DNA from: Roseateles_B sp051857535
GTDB lineage: Bacteria > Pseudomonadota > Gammaproteobacteria > Burkholderiales > Burkholderiaceae_C
Assembly (NCBI RefSeq): GCF_051857535.1
Contig: NZ_JBPZGY010000011.1
Location: forward strand, 1 to 64,000
Reading direction: 5' to 3'
Length of the DNA: 64,000 nt
Shown piece by piece: positions 16,560 to 24,237 of this stretch; within the stretch, counting starts at the first letter, position 1, and each line of letters starts with the position of its first letter. The translations under genes and the position numbers were made by a program. The notes beneath the pieces are model-generated. The model worked only from the letters and a program-made list of their open reading frames with translations, did not search any database and had not been told where the DNA came from.

Positions 16560-16725
16560 CAACGCGGCCAGGGGACCCCTCCAGCGGCTGTCGCGGATCC
16601 GGCTTCGCCGGGCCGTTGACAGCACCAAGGCCTGCGGCCTTGGCCCTAGGCAGGCACCGGCAGTCCTCAGGACTGCCGGCGTCCAGCCCCGGTCCCCTCA
16701 AAGGGGCCGGTGCAGCCGGTAGGGG
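16560..16725 (-). repeat. Composite hairpin array between accB and accC
   Basis: The 201-bp spacer holds CCGGCTTCGCCGG, CCAAGGCCTGCGGCCTTGG, the perfect palindrome CGGCAGTCCTCAGGACTGCCG and GGTCCCCTCAAAGGGGCC. It shares the GGATCCGGCTTYGCCGGGC-type hairpin and the CCCC-rich hairpin with the accC-prmA spacer but has different palindromes between them. This suggests a modular repeat element inserted twice in the operon. Confidence 0.65.
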
Positions 16726-16736
16726 GGTGGGCTTGT

Positions 16737-17189
16737 TCACTCGATGATGAACAGCGGCTGGCCGAACTCCACTGGCTGGCCGTTTTCCACCAGGATCTTG
16801 GTCACGGTGCCGGACTTGTCGGCATCGATTTCATTCATGATCTTCATGGCTTCGATGATGCAGATGGCCTGGCCTTCCTTGACCTGCTGGCCCACTTCCA
16901 CGAAGGCCTTGGCGTTGGGGCTGGAGGCGCGATAGAAAGTGCCCACCATGGGCGACTTCACCACATGGCCCGTCTCGACCGGCGCGGCAGGGGCGGCTGC
17001 CACCGGGGCGGCCGGCGCCGCGGCAACGGCGGGGGCGGCCATCACCGGCATGGCCTGGGCCAGGGGCACGGCCACTGTGCCGTCGGACTTGACGATGCGG
17101 ACCTTGCCATCGGCTTCGGTGATTTCAAGTTCAGAAATGTTCGACTCGGACACGAGGTCGATCAGGGTCTTGAGCTTGCGCAGATCCAT
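16737..17189 (-). CDS. accB: Acetyl-CoA carboxylase, biotin carboxyl carrier protein
   Basis: The 150-residue carrier moves the carboxyl group between the AccC and AccAD sites. An N-terminal helix (MDLRKLKTLIDLVSES) leads into an Ala/Pro-rich flexible linker (about 47-75) and the C-terminal biotinyl domain. The biotin attachment motif EAMKIMN has Lys116 as the modified residue. A GGAGAAG site precedes the ATG. The 69-bp gap to aroQ contains a strong hairpin (GCGGTCA/TGACCGC near 17233-17252), so both read-through from aroQ and an internal promoter are possible. Confidence 0.97.
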   Translation of the reverse strand: MDLRKLKTLIDLVSESNISELEITEADGKVRIVKSDGTVAVPLAQAMPVMAAPAVAAAPAAPVAAAPAAPVETGHVVKSPMVGTFYRASSPNAKAFVEVGQQVKEGQAICIIEAMKIMNEIDADKSGTVTKILVENGQPVEFGQPLFIIE

Positions 17190-17258
17190 GAGGCTTCTCC
17201 AACGGAAAGATTTGTAGTGCTGCCAATGCCGCGGTCACAGGCTGACCGCGCCCTCGCT

Positions 17259-17705
17259 TCAGCTGCCTGCTGCCCGGAGTTGGTCCAGGGCGTGCATCAG
17301 GGCGTAGCGGTAGCCTTGGGGACCCAGGCCGCAGATAACGCCCAGCGCAAGCTCCGACACATAGCTGTGGTGGCGGAAGGCTTCGCGCTTGTGGATATTG
17401 GAGAGGTGGACCTCGATAAAAGGCAGGGCCACCGCCGCCAGGGCATCCCGGATGGCCACACTGGTGTGCGTGTAGGCTGCCGGGTTGATGATGACGAAGC
17501 GTGTGCCGTCACGGCCCGCCGCCTGGATGCGGTCCACCAGGGCACCTTCGTGGTTGCTCTGGAAGCTTTCAAGTGCGGCTCCTGCATTGGCAGCGAATTG
17601 CTGCAGATCTGCATCGATCTGCGCCAAAGTCGTTGCGCCATACACCCCAGGCTCCCTGCTGCCAAGGAGATTGAGGTTGGGGCCGTGAATCACAAGAATC
17701 TGCAT
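17259..17705 (-). CDS. aroQ: 3-dehydroquinate dehydratase, type II
   Basis: This 148-residue cytosolic enzyme of the shikimate pathway dehydrates 3-dehydroquinate to 3-dehydroshikimate and assembles as a dodecamer. It has the type II signature HGPNLNLLGSREPGVYG with the active-site Tyr, the flexible-lid Arg (SREPG), NPAAYTHTSVA with the catalytic His region, and EVHLSNIHKREAFRHHS. It starts the minus-strand run towards accB-accC, the usual arrangement in betaproteobacteria. Another shikimate gene, aroE, lies 3 kb away in a different operon. Confidence 0.97.
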   Translation of the reverse strand: MQILVIHGPNLNLLGSREPGVYGATTLAQIDADLQQFAANAGAALESFQSNHEGALVDRIQAAGRDGTRFVIINPAAYTHTSVAIRDALAAVALPFIEVHLSNIHKREAFRHHSYVSELALGVICGLGPQGYRYALMHALDQLRAAGS

Positions 17706-17855
17706 CAGCGACGTGCCGCAGCGGTTTAGAGCGTAGACACTAGAAGCGTGAAAGGCTGAACTTTAGCTTTTTTAGACCCAGATCCCGGCAGCTAGCCAAA
17801 AATAAATGGCTTGACCTTCTGCACTTCTTGAGCTTGCCCAAGAGGCTCGGGGTTC

Positions 17856-17923
17856 GGGGCTTGACGCCAAGTCCTGCCAGCGCGCCCGGCATTCTGGCGC
17901 TGCGCTCCCCGGTCTCAAGCCCC
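17856..17923 (-). other. Long hairpin over the 3' end of the tlpA-like gene
   Basis: GGGGCTTGA (17856-17864) and TCAAGCCCC (17915-17923) pair fully around a loop that itself holds a CAGCGC/GCGCTG stem. The right arm covers the stop codon of the thioredoxin-like gene. No T run follows, so a role in transcript end formation is only possible. The rest of the 209-bp gap to aroQ presumably holds the aroQ promoter, which I could not assign. Confidence 0.45.
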
Positions 17924-18487
17924 GGTTTTCCCTGTCTCGGGGGCGGGCAGCCCAGCGGCCAGGGCCCGGGCCACGGCTTCCAGCTCGCCGGCCTGCAGGG
18001 CGCCCAGGCGGCGCCAGAAGACCTGCCCGCTGGCATCGAAGACCACACTGAAGGGCAGGCCACCCTGGCTGTTGCCGAGCTGGCGACCCAGTTCCAGGCC
18101 CTGCACACCACCCAGGGCCAAGGGCAGGGTCAGCGGGAGCCGGCCCAGGAATGCCTGCACGGCCTCCTTGCGGTCGATGGCCAGGCCCAGGCCTTGCCAT
18201 TGCGGATGGGATTTCAGGAACTGTTCGATCTCGGGCAGTTCGCGCACGCAGGGCGCGCACCAGGTGGCCCAGAAATTCAGCAGCAAGGGCTTGCCACGTA
18301 GCGTGCGGGCGGCCAGTTCGCCGCCGTCGAGGGCTTCGAAGCGGGCCAGCCAGAAGGCGTCCGCCGGTGAACTGGGGTGCAGGGTTGGCATGGGTGGCGG
18401 GGGCGTGCTGCGACCTTGCGCCAGCCAGGCACCGAGTCCGGCCGCGGCCAGGCCCACGGACCCGAAGAGAGCATGGCGGCGGTTCAT
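17915..18487 (-). CDS. TlpA/ResA-like periplasmic thioredoxin
   Basis: The 190-residue protein begins MNRRHALFGSVGLAAAG, a signal sequence or N-terminal anchor with a twin-arginine that only loosely fits the Tat motif. A thioredoxin fold follows with the redox pair in WATWCAPCVRELP and a cis-Pro region (GGLPFSVVFD). TlpA/ResA proteins reduce disulfides in the periplasm, often for cytochrome c maturation. Here the substrate is unknown. Its ATG overlaps the stop of the upstream conserved hypothetical (ATGA), so it is the last gene of the RNB-to-tlpA operon. Confidence 0.85.
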   Translation of the reverse strand: MNRRHALFGSVGLAAAGLGAWLAQGRSTPPPPMPTLHPSSPADAFWLARFEALDGGELAARTLRGKPLLLNFWATWCAPCVRELPEIEQFLKSHPQWQGLGLAIDRKEAVQAFLGRLPLTLPLALGGVQGLELGRQLGNSQGGLPFSVVFDASGQVFWRRLGALQAGELEAVARALAAGLPAPETGKTGA

Positions 18488-19110
18488 GGCGCCACGCCGC
18501 CCGACGGTGTGGCCGCGGGTGCTTCCTGGAGCAGCTTGCGCAGGGCCATCAGGTCGCCACGCTCGGTGCGGCCGCGGCTGTCAGCCTTCAGGGCGCCGCG
18601 CAGGTCGTCCTTGTCCAGGATGCTCAGTGCGATGGTCACCCACTCATTGAGCGCCTTGCTGTGATCGGCCACGGTCAGCAGGTCCACCGGGCCGCGCGGC
18701 CCCTGCGTCTCGCCGACCTCGTAGTCCACGCCGGCATTGATCAGGGCGATCTCGGCGGATTTGCTGTCGTCGCAGAAGAGCTGCAGGTGGATGTTGGACA
18801 GGCGCGTGGCCGTGCCACGCCAGACGGCCCCGCACAGATGGGGCCGGAACTCGGCCAGGCGGTCCATCCACAGCGCGGCCAGCTCGCGCAGGGCGCGCAG
18901 CTCGCCGGGCTGGGTATCGGCGCAGAAGAGGGCCAGGTAGTCGCGGACCTCGTCCTCCAGCTCCTCGTTGCTGGGCAGCGGGGCATTGCGCGGCAGGCCC
19001 ATCTGCTTGTGGGCGCGGCGCTTGGCCGGCCCGTACTCCAGGCCCTCCTCCACCACCATGCGGGCGGCGACGGCGGCGATCTCAGCGGTGAGGGGACTGA
19101 TTGTGGCCAT
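18484..19110 (-). CDS. Conserved hypothetical protein of Burkholderiales
   Basis: The 208-residue soluble protein has no signal peptide or membrane helix. Recognisable conserved stretches are EEGLEYGPAKRRA near the N-terminus, FRPHLCGAVWRGTATRLS and LQLFCDDSKSAEIALINAG in the middle, and LRGALKADSRGRTERGD near the end. I recall relatives in many Burkholderiales genomes, always without an assigned function. The middle segment suggests a nucleotidyltransferase-like fold to me, but that is only an impression. It is 45 bp downstream of mtgA and overlaps the thioredoxin-like gene. Confidence 0.75.
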   Translation of the reverse strand: MATISPLTAEIAAVAARMVVEEGLEYGPAKRRAHKQMGLPRNAPLPSNEELEDEVRDYLALFCADTQPGELRALRELAALWMDRLAEFRPHLCGAVWRGTATRLSNIHLQLFCDDSKSAEIALINAGVDYEVGETQGPRGPVDLLTVADHSKALNEWVTIALSILDKDDLRGALKADSRGRTERGDLMALRKLLQEAPAATPSGGVAP

Positions 19111-19155
19111 GGCAGGTGTGGTGGGGACTCGGGGGACTCAGGGGAATCGAAGGCA

Positions 19156-19926
19156 TCAGGGCAGGGCGACCGCGCCCATGCGAGCTTCAATGGTGCCAGC
19201 GCGCCCCAGCACATAGGCCGAGCCGGGGCGTTTCTCGAAGCGCTTGGGTGCCGGCAGCATCACCGCCAGACGGGCGGCCTGCCAAGGGGCAAGCTGGGCT
19301 GCGTCCACGCGGAAGTAATGGCGCGCAGCGGCCTGGGCGCCGAAGACCCCCTCGCCCCATTCGACATTGTTCAGATAGATCTCCAGGATGCGCTGCTTGG
19401 ACAGCAGGGCCTCCAGCATGAAGGTCAGGATGAATTCCTGGCCCTTGCGCAGCAGCTGGCGCTCGCCGCTGAGGAAGAGGTTCTTGGCCAGCTGCTGGGT
19501 GATGGTGGAGCCTCCGACGACCTTGGCCTGGGCCTTGGGCGGCGTGGGCCGGTCGCTGTCCCGGGGCTGGGCCTTGGAGGCGGCCTTGGCGCGCTTGTCC
19601 GCCCGGGCCTGCTCGCGCTGGTTCTTGTCCCAGGCCTTTTCGAGTGCGTCCCAGTCGACGCCGCCATGCTCGGAGAAACCGGCGTCCTCGCTGGCGATGA
19701 CAGCGCGCTTCAGATGAGTAGACAGGCGAGCATCGGGCACCCAGTCCTGGCTCCAGGCCACCTCATGCTTCTCGACGGCCAGGCGCCGGATCTCGGAGCG
19801 CTGGAAGCTGGTTGATTCGGGGTCCAGCACATTCATCAGTGCGATGCGCGCCAGGAAGTAGAGCTGCAGGCCCAGCAGGCCTAGGGCGAGCAGGGCCAGC
19901 AGTCGCAGGGGCAGACGCCGCAGCAT
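19156..19926 (-). CDS. mtgA: Monofunctional peptidoglycan transglycosylase
   Basis: This 256-residue GT51 enzyme polymerises lipid II into glycan strands. One N-terminal membrane helix (about 8-30) anchors it, and the catalytic domain faces the periplasm. The first motif ASEDAGFSEHGGVDWDAL carries the catalytic Glu; GGSTITQQLAKNLFL, LEIYLNNVEWGEGVFGA and the PAPKR region follow. Between the first two motifs lies an unusually long, charged, Lys/Arg/Ala-rich insert of about 30 residues where family members usually have a short loop. It sits 3 bp from aroE and is co-transcribed with it. Confidence 0.94.
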   Translation of the reverse strand: MLRRLPLRLLALLALGLLGLQLYFLARIALMNVLDPESTSFQRSEIRRLAVEKHEVAWSQDWVPDARLSTHLKRAVIASEDAGFSEHGGVDWDALEKAWDKNQREQARADKRAKAASKAQPRDSDRPTPPKAQAKVVGGSTITQQLAKNLFLSGERQLLRKGQEFILTFMLEALLSKQRILEIYLNNVEWGEGVFGAQAAARHYFRVDAAQLAPWQAARLAVMLPAPKRFEKRPGSAYVLGRAGTIEARMGAVALP

Positions 19927-19929
19927 GGC

Positions 19930-20784
19930 TCAGTCCTTGGCCGTCAGCTGCCGGCGCAATCCGGCCAGCACGGGGGCGGTGTCGGGGCGAACGCCGCGCC
20001 AGAGCTGGAAGGCCTCGGCGGCCTGCTCGACCAGCATCCCCAGGCCGTCCCGGGGGCGGGCGCCCTGGGCGGCCACCCAGTCCAGAAAGCCTTGGGCGGC
20101 GGGGCCGTACATCATGTCAACGCCCAGGCCGCCTTCGCGCAAGACCTGACCCCGCACCGGCACACCGGCACCGGCGAGGCTGGCGCTGGTGCCGTTGACC
20201 AGTACGTCGAAGCGGGCTTCCGGGAGGTCCTCCAGCGTGCTGGCCTGCAGGCGCACGTCATGTTCCTGGGCCCAGCGCGCATGGCTGCCCACCAGGGCCA
20301 GGGCCCTGTCCGCGCTGCGATTGGCCACGGTCAGCTCGGCGGGCCGTGCCGCGATCAGGCTGCCCAGCACGCCGGCCGCGGCGCCACCCGCGCCCAGCAG
20401 CAGCAGGCGCAGGCCGGCCAGGGGCTGGCTGGCGTTGGACTGGATGTCCCGGACCAGGCCCAGGCCGTCGGTGTTGTCGCCCCACCAGCCTTGCTCATCG
20501 AAGCGCAGCGTGTTGACCGCGCCGGCCAGCTCGGCCCTGGGGCTGCGGCGGCGGGCGGCGGCAAAGGCCTCGAACTTGAAGGGCACGGTCACGTTGCAGC
20601 CCTTGGCGCCAGCGGCGGCAAAGGCCTGCACAGTGGGCAGGAAGGCGTCCAGCGGACACAGCAGGCGCTCGTAGACCAGGTCCTGGCCGGTCTGGGCCGC
20701 GAACTGGGCGTGGATGGTTGGGGACTGGCTGTGGGCCACCGGGTTGCCGGCGACGGCGTAGCGGTCGGGTCCTGAGGCGCTCAT
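19930..20784 (-). CDS. aroE: Shikimate 5-dehydrogenase
   Basis: This 284-residue cytosolic enzyme reduces 3-dehydroshikimate to shikimate with NADPH. The substrate domain shows NPVAHSQSP near residue 14 and NVTVPFKFEAF with the catalytic Lys. The middle holds GAVNTLRF and DNTDG, and the nucleotide-binding part has LLGAGGAAAGV and ANRS. Its ATG overlaps the stop of the tonB-like gene by 4 bp and mtgA starts 3 bp after its stop, so it is in the middle of a tightly packed operon. Confidence 0.96.
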   Translation of the reverse strand: MSASGPDRYAVAGNPVAHSQSPTIHAQFAAQTGQDLVYERLLCPLDAFLPTVQAFAAAGAKGCNVTVPFKFEAFAAARRRSPRAELAGAVNTLRFDEQGWWGDNTDGLGLVRDIQSNASQPLAGLRLLLLGAGGAAAGVLGSLIAARPAELTVANRSADRALALVGSHARWAQEHDVRLQASTLEDLPEARFDVLVNGTSASLAGAGVPVRGQVLREGGLGVDMMYGPAAQGFLDWVAAQGARPRDGLGMLVEQAAEAFQLWRGVRPDTAPVLAGLRRQLTAKD

Positions 20785-21641
20785 AGCTGCTCCGTCACGG
20801 TGGCCTCCAGTCCATCCTCGCGGGTGAACTTGAAGCGGGTGGTGATCACCAGCACCTCGGCGCTCCTGCGCATCTCGATGTTGAAGTCGCCGAAGGGCTG
20901 GCAGGCGCGCACGATGGCCACGGCGCGCTTGTCCAGCTGCTTGTTGCCGGAGCTCTGGACGATTTCCGTGTCCACCAGGCGGCCCTTGAAGTCCACGTGG
21001 ATGTTCATGATCAGTTCGCCGTAGAGCTTGCGACCTCGGTAGGTGGGGAAGTCGCGCGTGCCACGCTCTTCGATGCGGCGGCGCAGGGTGTCGTAGTACT
21101 GGGCGTAGACCACCTCGCGGGTTGCCGGGCTCACGTAGCGCTTGCGGGGGCGGGCGTTCTCGTCGTTGACGCGCTTCTCGATCTCCGCCATCAGCTGCAC
21201 CAGTTGGCGACGCTTTTCGGCCTGCTCGCGGGCTTCGGGCGAGCTGCGCTCGCGGCGCGGATCCGGCGGCGGCAGCAAGGCCAGCTCGCGCCGTACCTGG
21301 GCCAGCAACTGCTGCTGGGTTTCCTGGAGCTTGGCGATCTGGGCGCGCTGGGTCTCGGTGTTGTCGCCCAGCTCCATGCGTGGCGATGGCGCCAGCGGCG
21401 AGGTGGCGCGCTTCTGCCGGGCCGATTCACCGCCGCCGGCCAGATTGGCCTGGGCCAGCGCCTTGGCCTCGGCCGGGGCGTCCTTGCTGCGAGCATTGAC
21501 CAGTACCACTTCCAGGGGCGTGTCCTGGAACAGCCGCTGGAAACGCTCGGGATCGGCAATGCGCAGGGCCAGCAGCATCAGGTGCAGGCCCAGGGAGACA
21601 ATCAGGGCGAGGTGCAGCGGCTGGATCTTGCGAGGCAGCAT
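20781..21641 (-). CDS. Energy transducer TonB-like protein
   Basis: The 286-residue protein has one N-terminal membrane helix (about residues 11-29), a long charged Gln/Arg/Glu-rich region that probably forms a coiled coil (about 90-170), and a C-terminal TonB-type domain (YVSPATREVVYAQYYDTLRRRIEE through QSSGNKQLDKRAVAIVRACQPFG). TonB proteins transmit proton-motive energy to outer-membrane receptors. This variant lacks the proline-rich spacer and ExbBD genes nearby, so a structural or scaffold role is also possible. The same gene order (RNB nuclease, tonB-like, aroE) is common in Burkholderiales. Confidence 0.85.
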   Translation of the reverse strand: MLPRKIQPLHLALIVSLGLHLMLLALRIADPERFQRLFQDTPLEVVLVNARSKDAPAEAKALAQANLAGGGESARQKRATSPLAPSPRMELGDNTETQRAQIAKLQETQQQLLAQVRRELALLPPPDPRRERSSPEAREQAEKRRQLVQLMAEIEKRVNDENARPRKRYVSPATREVVYAQYYDTLRRRIEERGTRDFPTYRGRKLYGELIMNIHVDFKGRLVDTEIVQSSGNKQLDKRAVAIVRACQPFGDFNIEMRRSAEVLVITTRFKFTREDGLEATVTEQL

Positions 21642-21660
21642 GGCGTTGGCGTGCGTGGGC

Positions 21661-23703
21661 TCAGGCGGCGGGCGGTGCGGCTGGCGACTCGGGGCTGCCT
21701 TGCGCGTCGTTCAGGTCAATGGCCAGGGTCAGGGGGCCGCTGCCGGCGGCCTCGTCGTCCTCGTCCACGGTCTCGGCGTCATCCGGTGCCTGCGCCTCGT
21801 CCAGGCGTTCGACCAGGGAGGCGTGCAGGTCCAGCGTCATCTCGTCGATGCCGGTGATGCGCACCCGCACGTGGCTGCCGCGTGCCAGACCCTCACAGCC
21901 GAGGGCCTTGAAGACCAGGGGCAGGGTGTCGGCGCGGACCAGGCCGTCCTTCATCACCGAGGCGGTGAGCTCGTGGATGGCGTTCTGCTGCAGGTAGCGC
22001 AGGGTCCAGTAGCGCTCGATGCCGGACTGGAAGCCGTTGTAGGCCGAGTAGGCGGCATCGAAGCCCGAGATGATGGAGAAGAGCTGCGCGTCCTTGGGCT
22101 TGAAGGGCGCCACCAGGGCCGCGGTGCGGCCGTGGCGGGCGCAGGCGATGATCTGCCACTGGTTGACCAGATCGGTGTAGCGGCGCAGCGGCGAGGTGGC
22201 CCAGGTGTACTGCGCCACGCCCATGCCGGCGTGGGGCAGTGCCTTGGTGCCCATGCGAACCTTGACGCCCGGCGCCAGGCTGGCCTGGCTGCGGTAGATG
22301 CCCGGCAGGCCCAGTTCGTTGAGCCAGCCGCCCCAGCTGCTGTTGGCCAGGATCATGGCCTCGGCCACGATCAGGTCCAGCGGCGCGCCGCGTTGGCGGG
22401 TGCCGATGCTGACGGTCTCGTGGCCCTCGGGCTCGCGCTCGCCATTGCTGTCCAGGCGGAAGGTGTAGTCCGGGCGGTTGAAGGTCTCGGGCTTGCCGCG
22501 CACGATCTCGCGCTGTGCCTTGAGGTGCCTGGCCAGGCGGAAACAGAAGCGCAGCTCGGCGCCGAAGGCGTAGTCGGCCGGCGCCTCGCCAGTCAGCGAG
22601 GCCTCGGTGACGGTGTTGTCCAGCTTGTCATGGCGCAGATTGGCGGCGATGGGCACGCGCTCCAGCTTGGTCTCGCGGCTACGGATCTCCAGTGTGGCTT
22701 CGTCCATCGTGACGTACAGCGAGACCGCCGGGCAGTCCCGCCCTTCGGCCAGGGTGTAGTGCTGCACCACCTCGTCCGGCAGCATGGTCAGCTTCCAGCC
22801 AGGCATGTAGACGGTGGAGAAGCGCTCGCGGGCGACTTTGTCCACTGGCGAATCCGGCAGGATGGCCAGGCCCGGCGCAGCGATGTGGATGCCAAAGACG
22901 ATGGTGCCGCTGCCCAGGCCCTGCACGGAGAGCGCGTCGTCGATCTCGGTGGTGGCCGAGTCGTCGATGGAGAAGGCCTGCACCGCGGCCAGGGGCAGCT
23001 CGTCGGTGATGGCCGGCGCGGTGAGCGCGGGGAAGCCGGTGCCCTTGGGGAAGTTCTCGAAGAGGAAGCGCTTCCAGTGGAACTGGTAGGGGCTGCTGAT
23101 GGCGCCCGCACCCTTGAGCAGGTCCAGCGGAGCCTGCTGTGAGCGCTTGGAGGCCTCGACCACGGCCTTGTACTCGGGGCCGTTCTTGTCAGGCTTGAAG
23201 AGGATCTTGTAGATCTGCTCGCGGACGCCGGCCGGGCACTGGCCGGCGATCAGCTCCTCGGCCCAGGCCTCGATCTGCAGGGCCTGCTGGCGCTTGCGCT
23301 CGATGCCCAGCAGGGCGGCCTTGACCTGCTCCTCGGGGGCCTTCTTGAACAGGCCCTTGCCCATGCGGCGGAAGTAGTGCGGCGCCTCGTACAGGCGGAA
23401 CAGCGCGGCGGCCTGCTGGATCACGCCGGCCTTGGCATCGAAATAGTCCCGCGCCAGATCGGCAAAGCCGAACTCGCCCTCGGGGGCGAACTCCCAGGCG
23501 AGGTCCAGGTCTATCTCCTGGCCCAGGGCCTGGCCCTCGGCCATCAGCTCGGCGGGGGCCGGCTTGTCGAACTTGAGCAGCACATTGGCTGCCTTCACTT
23601 TGACGCGCTTGCCCGAGTCCAGCTCGATCTGCATCGAGCTTTCCGCTTCGGACATCACACGGCCGGCGAGGAATTTTCCGGCGTCATCGAACAGGGCAAA
23701 CAT
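21661..23703 (-). CDS. RNB-domain (RNase II-type) exoribonuclease
   Basis: This 680-residue protein has the RNB catalytic core of 3'-5' exoribonucleases: AFSIDDSATTEIDDALSV with the metal-binding Asp cluster near residue 250, then the HIAAPG and TWATSPLRRYTDLVNQ motifs. A C-terminal S1-like segment (HVRVRITGIDEMTLDL) precedes an acidic tail. The N-terminal region is not a classical cold-shock domain pair, which separates it from RNase R. The start at 23703 (MFALFDDAGKF) was chosen by similarity; GACAAT ending 9 nt upstream suggests a very short leader. It heads the six-gene operon running to tlpA. Confidence 0.88.
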   Translation of the reverse strand: MFALFDDAGKFLAGRVMSEAESSMQIELDSGKRVKVKAANVLLKFDKPAPAELMAEGQALGQEIDLDLAWEFAPEGEFGFADLARDYFDAKAGVIQQAAALFRLYEAPHYFRRMGKGLFKKAPEEQVKAALLGIERKRQQALQIEAWAEELIAGQCPAGVREQIYKILFKPDKNGPEYKAVVEASKRSQQAPLDLLKGAGAISSPYQFHWKRFLFENFPKGTGFPALTAPAITDELPLAAVQAFSIDDSATTEIDDALSVQGLGSGTIVFGIHIAAPGLAILPDSPVDKVARERFSTVYMPGWKLTMLPDEVVQHYTLAEGRDCPAVSLYVTMDEATLEIRSRETKLERVPIAANLRHDKLDNTVTEASLTGEAPADYAFGAELRFCFRLARHLKAQREIVRGKPETFNRPDYTFRLDSNGEREPEGHETVSIGTRQRGAPLDLIVAEAMILANSSWGGWLNELGLPGIYRSQASLAPGVKVRMGTKALPHAGMGVAQYTWATSPLRRYTDLVNQWQIIACARHGRTAALVAPFKPKDAQLFSIISGFDAAYSAYNGFQSGIERYWTLRYLQQNAIHELTASVMKDGLVRADTLPLVFKALGCEGLARGSHVRVRITGIDEMTLDLHASLVERLDEAQAPDDAETVDEDDEAAGSGPLTLAIDLNDAQGSPESPAAPPAA

Positions 23704-23785
23704 AGGGTGCGCATTGTCGCCCAAGTGCAGTGATGCCGGTCGCAAGCCGAACGCGGGCCTCGCACGCCGGGTGCCGCGAAGAGGA

Positions 23786-23824
23786 CAGCGGGCCGCCGGG
23801 GCATTGGTCGGTGGCGGCCCGCTG
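23786..23824. other. 12-bp perfect inverted repeat upstream of the RNB gene
   Basis: The 534-bp gap 23704-24237 separates two divergent operons. Within it CAGCGGGCCGCC (23786-23797) and GGCGGCCCGCTG (23813-23824) form a perfect stem with a 15-nt loop, and about 30 nt further on CCAGGG...CCCTGG encloses a TGCCTGC/GCAGGCA stem. I find no reading frame of gene quality here. The promoter of the right-hand operon was not identified with confidence. Confidence 0.5.
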
Positions 23825-24237
23825 GAACGAGGAGCGATCCACTGGGGTAGGCACCGGACTCGATGCCCAGGGGCCGCGGCATGCCTGCCAGGACCCGCAG
23901 GCACCCTGGTCCGGGCCCTGACGGTGTGAGCGTCTGTGGGCGCCAGCCTAGCCCATCGTCATGACAGCCGCAGCCTTGCGCTGCCACCGGCACAAGCCCT
24001 GGCGAGGCGCAAGCCGATGCAGGGCTTACGCTTCATTACGAGTTTCTTGCCCGCTGTGCGAACAAGGGGGCGTCTGCCGCGCCAGGCGCAGGCGTTTGGT
24101 CGAGAAACTCCCAAGCCGGGCAGCGGCCTGTGGCCGGGAGAATCGTGACAAGGTCCGCGACGGGAAGGTCTGTGTCTTACAGAAGCTCACGAAAGTCCAA
24201 CAAAACGTCAGCCGGCTCCAGCAGCGGCGCCGGCAAG

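Noticed and set aside
20781..21641. Assigning the tonB symbol to the TonB-like gene
   Set aside because: The proline-rich spacer and ExbB/ExbD neighbours are missing, so only a family-level name is justified.
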